Shown here in pieces: positions 17,006 through 25,186 of a stretch of DNA of 64,000 nt. The notes under the pieces were generated by a model that had not been told where the DNA came from, did not search any database, and saw nothing but the letters and a program-made list of their open reading frames with translations. The position numbers and the translations under genes are program-made. The stretch lies in assembly GCA_963601915.1 (NCBI GenBank), contig CAVCGL010000001.1, forward strand, positions 186,001-250,000, read 5' to 3'. Position 1 is the stretch's first letter, and each line of letters begins with the position of its first letter. Source of the stretch: Butyricicoccus_A sp963601915. GTDB lineage: Bacteria > Bacillota > Clostridia > Oscillospirales > Butyricicoccaceae.

Positions 17006-17482
17006 ATGTTTCGGGAAATGAGGAGATATAAACAGGCGGTCACAGAGGAAACGTGTGCAGAGATTCTCAAAACGGAAAAACGAGGTGTTTTATCTGTTAT
17101 CGGTGATGAAGGCTATCCGTATGCGATTCCACTGGATTTTTATTACGATGAAGGCGAACAGACGATTTATTTTCACTGTGCCAAGGTTGGTCACAAAATA
17201 GACGCAATAAAAGCCTGTGACAAAGTGTGCTTTACCACATGGAACACCGGTTTTCAGAAGGAAAATGACTGGGTATGGAATGTGACCAGTGTGATTGCAT
17301 TTGGCAGAGCAGAACTGGTTGCAGACGAAGCGCAGACAAAAGAAAAAGTCCGCAAGCTGGCGATGAAATATTATCCGACGGAAGAAGAAGTTGATGCGGA
17401 GATGGAAAAAGCGATTGCCCGTGTGCAGCTTTTGGCGCTGCATATTGAGCATATGACAGGAAAACTGGTAAATGAGAGCTAA
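17006..17482 (+). CDS. Pyridoxamine 5'-phosphate oxidase-fold protein (NimA-like)
   Basis: A 158-residue flavin-binding split-barrel protein. Visible family features are the N-terminal FREMRRYKQAVTEETCAEIL, the strand pair RGVLSVIGDEGYPYAIPLDFYYDE, and YFHCAKVGHKIDAIKACDKVCFTTW, where the HCAKxGHK element matches the FMN phosphate-binding region of NimA-type nitroimidazole reductase relatives. It is probably a cytoplasmic flavoprotein; the substrate is unknown and resistance should not be assumed. Own promoter upstream; the GH3 gene follows closely and may be cotranscribed. Confidence 0.85.
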   Translation: MFREMRRYKQAVTEETCAEILKTEKRGVLSVIGDEGYPYAIPLDFYYDEGEQTIYFHCAKVGHKIDAIKACDKVCFTTWNTGFQKENDWVWNVTSVIAFGRAELVADEAQTKEKVRKLAMKYYPTEEEVDAEMEKAIARVQLLALHIEHMTGKLVNES

Positions 17483-17503
17483 ATGTTCAAAGGGGGAATA
17501 CCA

Positions 17504-18667
17504 TTGAAAAAGAGAATCCGATCTCTTGCCGTACTGCTCGGCGCAGCACTCTTATTGGGCTGTGTTGGCTGTGGAACAAATTCTGATACTGGCAGTGCTT
17601 CGCAGAACACTCCGGACAAAACAGATGAAGTTCAACGCATTGTCGATGCGATGTCACTGGAAGATAAGGTGGCACAGCTGTTTCTTGTCAAGCCGGAGGC
17701 AATTGTGGATATTGGTACCGCGACAGCAGCCGGAGAATCGACCAAGCAGGCGATAGATAAAACACCGGTCGGCGGATTTGTCTATTTCAGCGATAATTTG
17801 CAGTCTGAACAGCAGGTACAAGAGATGCTCAGCAATGTTCAGAAGTACAGCAAGGACAGAACCGGCCTGCCGGCGTTTCTCAGTGTCGATGAGGAAGGCG
17901 GTACCGTTGCCCGCATCGCGGGAAGCGGTCGATTTGATGTGACCAATGTCGGAAATATGGCAGATATTGGCGCGTCAGGGGATGTACAACAGGCCAGACA
18001 GGCGGGAGAGACCATCGGTACCTATTTGTCGGAATTGGGATTTAATCTTGACTTTGCGCCGGATGCTGATGTGCTGACCAATCCGGAAAATACAGTAGTG
18101 AAAAAACGGTCATTTGGCAGTGATCCGCAAGTGGTATCGGATATGTCATTGGCAGTTGCACAGGGCTTGGCACAGCATCAGATACATAGCGTGTACAAGC
18201 ATTTTCCGGGACACGGTGCCACGGAAGGCGACACCCATAAAGGCTACGCATACACCAACAAGACGCTGGATGAGCTCAAACAAAGTGAGCTGGTTCCGTT
18301 TGCACATGCAATTGAAAATGGGGCAGAGTTCATCATGGCGGCACATATTTCTGTGCCTAATATCACGAACGACGATACGCCGACCTCGCTGTCTAAAACC
18401 ATGATTACCGATGTCTTGCGCGAGCAGATGGGCTATGATGGCATTGTCGTCACAGATGCTATGAATATGGGAGCTGTGACAGAACAGTATACTTCGGCAC
18501 AGGCGGCCGTGAAAGCCTTGCAGGCAGGGGCAGATATTATACTCATGCCGGAAAACTTCCAGGAAGCCTATCAGGGCGTACTGGACGCTGTAAAAAGCGG
18601 TGAGCTGACAGAACAACAAATTGACACAGCGGTCACGCGCATTGTCAAAGTAAAAGTGAATATGTAA
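17504..18667 (+). CDS. Glycoside hydrolase family 3 lipoprotein (NagZ-like)
   Basis: A 387-residue protein with a lipoprotein signal (lipobox around LLLGCVGC) and a GH3 domain. The NagZ signature KHFPGHGATEGDTHKG provides the His/Asp catalytic dyad and the nucleophile Asp is in VVTDAMNMG. NagZ-type enzymes release N-acetylglucosamine from peptidoglycan fragments; surface anchoring points to wall-fragment recycling outside the membrane, as in Bacillus. The start is TTG at 17504, seven bases after AAAGGGGGAA; the upstream in-frame ATG at 17483 lacks a ribosome site. Adjacent to the PNPOx-fold gene in the same direction. Confidence 0.9.
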   Translation: MKKRIRSLAVLLGAALLLGCVGCGTNSDTGSASQNTPDKTDEVQRIVDAMSLEDKVAQLFLVKPEAIVDIGTATAAGESTKQAIDKTPVGGFVYFSDNLQSEQQVQEMLSNVQKYSKDRTGLPAFLSVDEEGGTVARIAGSGRFDVTNVGNMADIGASGDVQQARQAGETIGTYLSELGFNLDFAPDADVLTNPENTVVKKRSFGSDPQVVSDMSLAVAQGLAQHQIHSVYKHFPGHGATEGDTHKGYAYTNKTLDELKQSELVPFAHAIENGAEFIMAAHISVPNITNDDTPTSLSKTMITDVLREQMGYDGIVVTDAMNMGAVTEQYTSAQAAVKALQAGADIILMPENFQEAYQGVLDAVKSGELTEQQIDTAVTRIVKVKVNM

Positions 18668-18671
18668 CGTG

Positions 18672-18698
18672 AAAGCCCCGACAACTTGTCGGGGCTTT
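18672..18698. terminator. Terminator between the GH3 and but genes
   Basis: AAAGCCCCGAC and GTCGGGGCTTT around AACTT; shared by the convergent genes. Confidence 0.8.
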
Positions 18699-18701
18699 GT
18701 G

Positions 18702-20036
18702 TTATCGCTTGTTGGAGCGTCTCCAGATGTGCTGTGCCTGCGCAGCGCGAATCAATTGGTCGCGGAACATCGGATGCGCCAGAGAAATAATGGCTTCTGC
18801 CCGTTCCCATGTGGACTTGCCAATGAGATTGACGACGCCGTATTCCGTGGCGAGATAATAGACCTGCGAGCGAGGAGAGGTGATAATATCGCCGCCGAAG
18901 CGCGGAACAATACGCGACTGTGGCATACCATTTCTGTCTGTGAATGTAGAACTCATACAGATAAATGCTTTGCCGCCGCGGGAAGTGGACGCGCCGGTCA
19001 AAAAGTCCAGCTGTCCGCCCGTGCCGCTGATTTGCCGTGTACCGGCACTCTCGGAGGATACCTGACCATATAGATCGACTTCCAGACAACTGTTGATGGA
19101 AACCATGTTGTCAATGCGTCCAATCACTTCCGGATTGTTGACATAGGACAGCGGATACACAGCGACGCTTGGATTTTCATCAATCCAGTCATACAGCTCA
19201 TGCGAGCCGATTGCGACGCCTAAAACGCCCTTGCCGCGATTGATGGTCTTGTGCTTGTTGGTTAGCTTGCCCGCCTTGTGCAGCTGCAAATAGGCGTCAG
19301 AACATAGCTCTGTGTGCATACCGAGGTCTTTGAGATCGGATTCTGCGATTAAGTTGCCGAGCGCATGGGGGAGGCTGCCAATGCCCAGCTGAAGGGTCAT
19401 ACCGTCAACCATATATGGCATCAAATTTGCCGCGATTTGCCGGTCAATGTCCGTGATTTTTGGTGCCGGAGATTCCGGAAATGGGTCGTGATGTCCCTCA
19501 ACCACGTAATCTACATCGGAAATATGGATGCATTCATCGTAGCCGCCGTACAGCTTGGGGAGATTCTCGTTGACTTCGAGAATGACAATGTCTGCCTTGC
19601 GCAAAATCTGACCGGATACGCCAGTGGAAGTGGATAGATTAAAATATCCATGCCGATCCATTGGCGTGACGCACGCCATAGCGACATTGACGGTCAAGAA
19701 ATGCTTGTAATATTCCGAATTGAGGTGGAACACCATCGGAATATAATAGCAGAGTCCACGGTCGCACAGACTGCGCTCATAGGCAGAACAGTGCCAAGAA
19801 TGATAAATAAAATGCTCCTGTGACGGATCGCATTCTGCGACTTCTAGAGGGCCGAATACCAAATTGCCGCGGATTTTGACATCGGTTAATTCGTCGCGGC
19901 GGGCAGCTAACGCGCGGTCGAGCAAAATCGGTTTGCCCAAACTAGTGGTATAATCAATCCAATCACCGCTTTTGACGACTTGTACGGCCTCCTCCGGTGT
20001 ACGCAGCTTGCGCTTGTATTCCTCCAAAACATTCAT
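18702..20036 (-). CDS. but: Butyryl-CoA:acetate CoA-transferase
   Basis: A 444-residue family I-like CoA-transferase that moves CoA from butyryl-CoA to acetate, the last step of butyrate formation in gut Clostridia. Support: GYFNLSTSTG, LQLGIGSLPHALGNLIAESDLKDLG, the catalytic Glu expected at HTEL (Glu243), the CoA-loop SESAGTRQISGTGGQLDF, and the C-terminal AHPMFRDQLIRAAQAQHIWRRSNKR, which closely matches Roseburia/Faecalibacterium But. 4-hydroxybutyrate CoA-transferase is the nearest alternative but has a different C-terminus. Downstream of yfcE by 19 bases in the same direction. The other butyrate genes are not in the window. Confidence 0.88.
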   Translation of the reverse strand: MNVLEEYKRKLRTPEEAVQVVKSGDWIDYTTSLGKPILLDRALAARRDELTDVKIRGNLVFGPLEVAECDPSQEHFIYHSWHCSAYERSLCDRGLCYYIPMVFHLNSEYYKHFLTVNVAMACVTPMDRHGYFNLSTSTGVSGQILRKADIVILEVNENLPKLYGGYDECIHISDVDYVVEGHHDPFPESPAPKITDIDRQIAANLMPYMVDGMTLQLGIGSLPHALGNLIAESDLKDLGMHTELCSDAYLQLHKAGKLTNKHKTINRGKGVLGVAIGSHELYDWIDENPSVAVYPLSYVNNPEVIGRIDNMVSINSCLEVDLYGQVSSESAGTRQISGTGGQLDFLTGASTSRGGKAFICMSSTFTDRNGMPQSRIVPRFGGDIITSPRSQVYYLATEYGVVNLIGKSTWERAEAIISLAHPMFRDQLIRAAQAQHIWRRSNKR

Positions 20037-20055
20037 AAAGACGTCCTTCTTTCTG

Positions 20056-20598
20056 TCAGTCCGGTAGATAGCTTTGTCCGGTCAGTAAGTCATGCCAAGT
20101 GAATACGCCGTTTTCCCAGAGCATATAGCTGGGACGAGAGGCGTTCTTGGGAATAGAAACGGAACCGGGGTTCAAATACGTAAATGTTTCGTGTTCGTGA
20201 CAGCAGGGAATGTGAGTGTGTCCGCACAATAACACGTCACCGCTGCACAGTGCAGGCGGGTTCTGTTCGTTGTAGTGATGGCCGTGTGTGACGTATACCG
20301 TCTGGTCGCCCAGCATCAATACGGCATAGTCTGCCAAAATTGGGAAATCCAACACCATTTGATCCACTTCCGTGTCGCAGTTGCCGCGCACGCACAGCAG
20401 TTTCTCCCGAATGCCATTGAGCATAGAAATGACATCTTTCGGTTCATAGCCCTTCGGCAGATCGTTGCGCGGACCGTGATACAATAAATCGCCGAGCAAA
20501 ACGACACGATCCGGCTGTTCCTCTTCGATGCGGTCGAGCAGCCAGCCGCAGTAATACGAGGAACCATGAATATCCGATGCAATCAATACTTTCTTCAA
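20056..20598 (-). CDS. yfcE: YfcE/MJ0936-family metallophosphodiesterase
   Basis: A 180-residue calcineurin-like phosphoesterase. Metal-binding motifs are SDIHGS (residues 8-13), LLGDLLYHGPRN, VRGNCDTEVD, THGHHYN and GHTHIP. E. coli YfcE is a phosphodiesterase with unclear natural substrate. The start is TTG at 20598 with AGGAG upstream. It precedes but by 19 bases, so they are likely cotranscribed, although a functional link is not obvious. Confidence 0.92.
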   Translation of the reverse strand: MKKVLIASDIHGSSYYCGWLLDRIEEEQPDRVVLLGDLLYHGPRNDLPKGYEPKDVISMLNGIREKLLCVRGNCDTEVDQMVLDFPILADYAVLMLGDQTVYVTHGHHYNEQNPPALCSGDVLLCGHTHIPCCHEHETFTYLNPGSVSIPKNASRPSYMLWENGVFTWHDLLTGQSYLPD

Positions 20599-20676
20599 AA
20601 TAGCAAAACTCCTGTCTGATAATCCTTTTGTTGTACTTTATTGTACTGGATTTTGTCGAAATAGTAAAGCTGTGCA

Positions 20677-20710
20677 TGAAAAATCCCCTTCCGAATTTCG
20701 GAAGGGGATT
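20677..20710 (-). terminator. Terminator of the sodium-pump operon
   Basis: AATCCCCTTCCGAA and TTCGGAAGGGGATT, a 14-base perfect stem, followed on the minus strand by a T run. Confidence 0.9.
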
Positions 20711-20725
20711 GTCATTGCAAAGAAA

Positions 20726-21892
20726 TTAGCCGAGCAGCATCGGAACCAGCTTCAGAAAGAAGCCAGCAGCAGCAGCGGAGCCAATAACACCGGCAACGTT
20801 CGGGCCCATAGCGTGCATGAGCAGGAAGTTGGACGGATTTTCCTTCTGGCCCTCGATCTGAGCGACACGAGCGGCCATCGGAACAGCGGATACACCGGCA
20901 GAACCGATCAGCGGGTTGATCTTGCCCTTGGTAATCCAGCACATGATGTCGCCGAAGATGACGCCGCCAAAGGTGGACAGACCAAATGCAACCAAGCCCA
21001 TGATGATGATTTCGATGGTCTGAGCAGTCAGGAAGGTGTCAGCGGAAGCCGTTGCACCGACAGACAGACCCAGGAAAATCGTCACGATGTTCATCAGAGC
21101 GTTCTGAACGGTTTCGTCCAGACGAGCAGTTACACCGCATACGTGGAACAGGTTACCCAGCATCAGCATACCGATCAGCGGAGCGGTGTCCGGCAGAAGC
21201 AGGATAACGATGGTAGCAACAGCGATCGGGAAGATGATCTTCTCAGCCTTGGAGACTTCACGCAGCTGTGTCATCTTGATTTTGCGGTCTTCCTTGCGGG
21301 TAAACAGCTTCATAATCGGCGGCTGAATCATTGGAATCAACGCCATGTACGAGTACGCCGCAATAGCGATAGCGGACAGATATTCCGGAGCCAGCTTGGA
21401 AGTTACCATGATAGCGGTCGGGCCGTCTGCACCGCCGATGATGCCGATAGCGGCAGCAACGTTTACCGGGAAATGGAAGATGAGCAGAGAGCCGAGGAAT
21501 GCGGTAAAAATACCGAACTGTGCAGCGGCACCCAGCAGCAGGGAGGACGGACGAGCAATCAGCGGACCGAAGTCTGTCATTGCACCGACGCCCATAAAGA
21601 TCAGCGGCGGATAAATATCCAGACTTACGCCGGTATACAGCCAATGCAGCAAGCCGTCATTGTCAACATTGGAAACCATGTTGGAGAACGGCAGGTTCGC
21701 TAACAGCATACCAAATGCGATTGTTACGAGCAGCAGCGGCTCGAACTTCTTTGCGATGCCCAGATAAAGCAGGACAAACGCGATGAGAATCATAGCCAGG
21801 CATTTATAGCCGTCAATTCCGTTGAGGAACAGACCGGCGAAACCCGATTCTCCGAGAATTTTACCGAGAACGGTAGTGAAAGAAAATTCCAT
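20726..21892 (-). CDS. oadB: Sodium-translocating decarboxylase beta subunit
   Basis: A 388-residue integral membrane protein with about nine hydrophobic segments. The signature GGADGPTAIMVTSKLAPE around residue 200 carries the Asp essential for sodium movement in OadB. This subunit decarboxylates carboxybiotin and uses the free energy to export sodium ions. Last gene of a leftward four-gene operon with the carboxyltransferase, gamma subunit and biotin carrier. The beta subunits of oxaloacetate, malonate, glutaconyl and methylmalonyl decarboxylases are alike; the alpha subunit decides the substrate. Confidence 0.93.
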   Translation of the reverse strand: MEFSFTTVLGKILGESGFAGLFLNGIDGYKCLAMILIAFVLLYLGIAKKFEPLLLVTIAFGMLLANLPFSNMVSNVDNDGLLHWLYTGVSLDIYPPLIFMGVGAMTDFGPLIARPSSLLLGAAAQFGIFTAFLGSLLIFHFPVNVAAAIGIIGGADGPTAIMVTSKLAPEYLSAIAIAAYSYMALIPMIQPPIMKLFTRKEDRKIKMTQLREVSKAEKIIFPIAVATIVILLLPDTAPLIGMLMLGNLFHVCGVTARLDETVQNALMNIVTIFLGLSVGATASADTFLTAQTIEIIIMGLVAFGLSTFGGVIFGDIMCWITKGKINPLIGSAGVSAVPMAARVAQIEGQKENPSNFLLMHAMGPNVAGVIGSAAAAGFFLKLVPMLLG

Positions 21893-21907
21893 TGTACGCG
21901 ACCTCCG

Positions 21908-22306
21908 TTAAGAGATGGTGCACAGAACACTGCCGGTATCAACCGACGCGCCCTTGGATACGCATACGGAAGATACCGTACCATCCTTGCTTGCAAAGAT
22001 CTCGTTTTCCATCTTCATGGCTTCCAGAATGAACAGGATGTCGCCGTTCTTTACGGTCTGACCCTGCTGGCAGCGAACGTCGAGGATGGTGCCCGGCATC
22101 GGGGAAGTGATCGGATCACCTGCGCCTGCCGGAGCGGCCGGGGCAGCAGCCGGAGCTGGAGCAGCAGCCGGTGCAGCGGTCGGAGCCGGAGCAGCAGCAA
22201 CCGGAGCAGCCGGTGCCGGAGCTTCGCCGATGTAAGCAGCGACAGCCTTGCCCTTTTCTACTTCAACTTCATACTGTTTGTCGTTGAGTGTTACGATGTA
22301 TTTCAT
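21908..22306 (-). CDS. Biotin carrier protein of the decarboxylase
   Basis: A 132-residue protein. A short N-terminal part (MKYIVTLNDKQYEVEVEKG) is followed by an Ala/Pro-rich flexible linker (residues 29-62) and a biotinyl domain with the biotin site Lys98 in LEAMKMENEI. It shuttles carboxyl groups from the alpha to the beta subunit. The start at 22306 is set by GGAGG in front; the frame extends six codons further without support. In the classical OadA this domain is fused to the carboxyltransferase; here it is separate. Confidence 0.93.
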   Translation of the reverse strand: MKYIVTLNDKQYEVEVEKGKAVAAYIGEAPAPAAPVAAAPAPTAAPAAAPAPAAAPAAPAGAGDPITSPMPGTILDVRCQQGQTVKNGDILFILEAMKMENEIFASKDGTVSSVCVSKGASVDTGSVLCTIS

Positions 22307-22324
22307 GTTGTTTTGTACCTCCAA

Positions 22325-22666
22325 TTAAAGCGCCTGAATGCGTCTAAACTGCAATTCGTCCAGCGGAATGTCGGTCTCATCACTGATGATGGCCATAATG
22401 CATGCCGCGGTCTCTTCATCGACATCAATCAGCTGCAGCTTGCCGTCCCACGGCTTGGAAGGCTTTTCTTCTTCCTTTGCAGGAGCAGGAGCCGCAGGAG
22501 CTGCAGTCTGTGCTGCCGGAGCAGCAGACTTTTTATCTTTACCCTGTAGGGAAACAACAGCAGCAGAGATGATTTTAATGACGAGAATCAGGAAAAGCAG
22601 AAGGAGGAATACGGTTACGAAGCCACAAAGCGAAATCAGCAGGGCTTCACCTACACCAATGTTCAT
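22325..22666 (-). CDS. oadG: Decarboxylase gamma subunit (OadG family)
   Basis: A 113-residue protein with one N-terminal membrane helix (LLISLCGFVTVFLLLLFLILVIKII), an Ala/Pro/Lys-rich linker (about 42-73) and a C-terminal soluble part. OadG anchors and assembles the complex and helps carboxyl transfer. The C-terminal ITDETDIPLDEL-like segment (AIISDETDIPLDELQFRRI) resembles helical ends of related gamma/delta subunits. Between oadA and the biotin carrier gene. Confidence 0.85.
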   Translation of the reverse strand: MNIGVGEALLISLCGFVTVFLLLLFLILVIKIISAAVVSLQGKDKKSAAPAAQTAAPAAPAPAKEEEKPSKPWDGKLQLIDVDEETAACIMAIISDETDIPLDELQFRRIQAL

Positions 22667-22677
22667 TGTCTGCCTCC

Positions 22678-24066
22678 TTAGTCAACCTTTTTGATGGAAT
22701 ATGTTACCTTGACGCCCTTGTGCTCCTCGCGGTACTGGAAGAACTTCTCAGCCTGCTGCGGGAATGCTACGTAGGACAGAACATCCTCTTCGCTCTCGGC
22801 GATGCCTTCCAGCTTCTTGACAGCTTCCGGAATCTCCGGCTTCAGAGTCTCTGCATAACGGCCTTCCATCGGCTTGTTGCCTTCGCCCAGAACCTTGGTT
22901 ACCAATTCCGGATTGATCTCAGCCGGTGCCTTGCCGTACTCGCCGCGGATGTATGCGCGGATTTCCTTGGTGATGTTCTTGTAACGCTGGCCCATCAGGA
23001 CGTTGTTAACAGCCTGGGAACCAACCATCTGGCTCAGCGGAGTAACGAGCGGCGGGTAACCCATGTCCTTACGAACATTCGGAACCTCAGCCAGAACCTC
23101 GTCCAGACGATCCAGAGCCTTCATATCGGTCAGGTTTGCAATCAGGTTGGACAGCATGCCACCCGGAATCTTGTAGTGGAGGGCGTTGGTGTTGACGTTC
23201 ATAACGAACGGGTTGATCTTGCCTTCCTTTACGTATTCCTTCTTGATCGGCTCGAAGAACTCGTTGACCTTACGCATCTCTGCGCGATCCAGACCGGTCT
23301 CATAGCCCATCTGTACGAGTACATGATCCATAGCCTCGGTGCACGGCTGGGAAGTACCGCCTGCGAACGGAGAGATCGCGCAGTCGATGACGTCAGCGCC
23401 AGCCTCAACAGCCTTCAGGTAGGTCATAGAGCCCAGACCGGTGGTAGCGTGCGTATGAACAACGATCGGGATCTTCACCTCAGCCTTCAGGGCAGTAATG
23501 AGGTCGTATACTTCCTGCGGGCTCATAACGCCAGCCATGTCCTTGATGCACAGGGACTGGCAGCCAAGCTCTTCAATCTGCTTGCCGAGCTTTGCGTAGT
23601 TTTCCAGCGTGTGAACCGGGGACTGGGTGTAAGAAATGGTGCCCTGTGCTTCGCCGCCAGCCTTCAGGCATTCGTCAACCGCGGTCTCGATGTTGCGCAT
23701 ATCGTTGAGCGCATCGAAAATACGGATGATGTCGATGCCGTTCTCGACGCTCTTGCGAACGAAAGCGCGAACGGTGTCGTCAGAGTAGTGCTTGTAACCC
23801 AGAATGTTCTGGCCACGCAGCAGCATCTGCAGCTTGGTGTCCGGCATAGCCTTGCGGATGGTGCGCAGACGCTCCCACGGATCTTCGTTCAGGTAACGAA
23901 GGCAGGAATCGAATGTAGCACCGCCCCAACACTCGACGGAGTGGTAACCAACCTTGTTCATGGTCTCCAAAATCGGCTTGAATTCCGACATCGGAAGACG
24001 AGTTGCGCACAGAGACTGGTTGGCGTCACGCAGGACGGTCTCTGTGATCTTCAGTTTTTTTGGCAC
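22678..24066 (-). CDS. oadA: Oxaloacetate decarboxylase alpha/pyruvate carboxyltransferase subunit
   Basis: A 462-residue carboxyltransferase domain protein. The barrel begins KKLKITETVLRDANQSLCATRLP (metal Asp and DANQSL motif), with ECWGGATFDSCLRYLNEDPWERLR, LRGQNILGY, FDALNDMRN, the carboxyl-accepting Lys in CIKDMAGVMSP and metal ligands HTHATTGLG. A conserved C-terminal domain follows, but there is no fused biotin domain, which is supplied by the separate gene. It probably decarboxylates oxaloacetate, coupling to sodium export. Use as a transcarboxylase with a methylmalonyl substrate is less likely from these motifs. Confidence 0.92.
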   Translation of the reverse strand: MPKKLKITETVLRDANQSLCATRLPMSEFKPILETMNKVGYHSVECWGGATFDSCLRYLNEDPWERLRTIRKAMPDTKLQMLLRGQNILGYKHYSDDTVRAFVRKSVENGIDIIRIFDALNDMRNIETAVDECLKAGGEAQGTISYTQSPVHTLENYAKLGKQIEELGCQSLCIKDMAGVMSPQEVYDLITALKAEVKIPIVVHTHATTGLGSMTYLKAVEAGADVIDCAISPFAGGTSQPCTEAMDHVLVQMGYETGLDRAEMRKVNEFFEPIKKEYVKEGKINPFVMNVNTNALHYKIPGGMLSNLIANLTDMKALDRLDEVLAEVPNVRKDMGYPPLVTPLSQMVGSQAVNNVLMGQRYKNITKEIRAYIRGEYGKAPAEINPELVTKVLGEGNKPMEGRYAETLKPEIPEAVKKLEGIAESEEDVLSYVAFPQQAEKFFQYREEHKGVKVTYSIKKVD

Positions 24067-24344
24067 AGTGTATCAGCTCCTTTAAGTAATTAAAGATAAC
24101 GAAAATAAGTGGATGACGTTTTTGGGCGGAACATGATGCGGATCATAACGCCTCTTGCCGCGCAAATCAGGCCATCCAAACACTGTTATTATACATCAGA
24201 AATACACAGTATTGCAATGCAAAATTCGTATAATTACAGATATTTTGAACAGAAATTCGTAAAAAAAGCAAAGAAGCAAGAATGTGATAGTCAAAGTAGA
24301 CAAAAATTGACAGACGAATCCGGCAAAATGCGCATTGACAAAGG
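24067..24344. other. Intergenic region upstream of oadA
   Basis: About 280 AT-rich bases without a gene. It contains the oadA promoter at 24188-24217 and a leader of about 110 bases in which no known RNA motif was recognised. Confidence 0.4.
24188..24217 (-). promoter_or_regulatory. Promoter of the sodium-pump operon
   Basis: On the minus strand, TTGCAA (24212-24217) and TATAAT (24188-24193) with an 18-base spacer. Confidence 0.6.
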
Positions 24345-24380
24345 AAAAACCATCCCCTTTCCATGGAAAGAGGATGGTTT
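24345..24380 (-). terminator. Terminator of the trp operon
   Basis: AAACCATCCCCTTTCC with GGAAAGAGGATGGTTT (one mismatch), followed by T residues on the minus strand, 27 bases after trpA. Confidence 0.85.
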
Positions 24381-24406
24381 GTTACAAAAAAGTATAAAAT
24401 GTATCG

Positions 24407-25186
24407 TCATTCTGCGCTGCGGCAGGCGTTCTTCATGGAGCGCACATAGTCTGCAACCGGCTGCACGCTGTCTCTGCCATACTGTGCGATGAGCTTGACA
24501 ATAGCCGAACCGACGATCGCACCATCCGCCTGACGGCACATGCTCTCTGCCTGTTCTGGTGTCGAGATGCCGAAGCCGACAGCGCACGGGATGTTTTTGA
24601 CCTCTTTGACGAGCTTAACCATCGCACCGATGTCTGTCGTAATCGATGAGCGGGTGCCTGTGACGCCGAGAGAAGAGACACAGTACAGGAAACCGTTTGC
24701 CTGTTCGGCAATCGCGCGAATGCGGTCATGCGAAGTCGGCGCGATCATAGAGATCTGAGCCAAGCCGTATTTTTGGCAAAGCGGCTCGAATTCCTGCTTT
24801 TCCTCGAACGGAACATCCGGTACAATGATGCCGTTCATGCCGATTTCCGCAGTGGTCTGAAGAAAACGATCTGCACCGTAGGAAAAGATGACATTGGCAT
24901 AGGTCATAAATACCATCGGAATAGAAACGGTTTTGCGCACGCGGCGAACCATGTCAAAAATCTTGTCGGTGGTAGTGCCTGCGGACAGGGCGCGCAGGTT
25001 GGCGTCCTGAATGACCGGACCTTCGGCGGTCGGGTCAGAGAACGGGATGCCAAGCTCAATGAGGTCTGCGCCAGCTTCTGCCATGGCACAAATCAATTTT
25101 TCGGTGGTCTCTAAATCCGGATCACCGCAGGTCAAAAATGGAATAAACGCTTTGCCAGCTGCAAAAGCATCTGCAATCTTAGTCAT
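24407..25186 (-). CDS. trpA: Tryptophan synthase alpha chain
   Basis: A 259-residue TIM barrel that cleaves indole-3-glycerol phosphate and passes indole to TrpB. Motifs: IPFLTCGDPDLETT, the catalytic Glu in LIELGIPFSDPTAEGPVIQDAN with Asp nearby, VPDVPFEE, and the phosphate loop VGFGIST. The start at 25186 has GGGGAGG before it and overlaps the trpB stop by eight bases. Last gene of the complete trpEGDCFBA operon. Confidence 0.96.
   Translation of the reverse strand: MTKIADAFAAGKAFIPFLTCGDPDLETTEKLICAMAEAGADLIELGIPFSDPTAEGPVIQDANLRALSAGTTTDKIFDMVRRVRKTVSIPMVFMTYANVIFSYGADRFLQTTAEIGMNGIIVPDVPFEEKQEFEPLCQKYGLAQISMIAPTSHDRIRAIAEQANGFLYCVSSLGVTGTRSSITTDIGAMVKLVKEVKNIPCAVGFGISTPEQAESMCRQADGAIVGSAIVKLIAQYGRDSVQPVADYVRSMKNACRSAE

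Noticed and set aside
17006..17482. Annotating this gene as a nitroimidazole-resistance nim gene
   Set aside because: Only the flavin-binding fold is visible; many such proteins have no link to resistance.
22120..22210. GC-rich tandem-like repeats of GCAGC type
   Set aside because: They encode the Ala/Pro linker of the biotin carrier protein; not an independent repeat.
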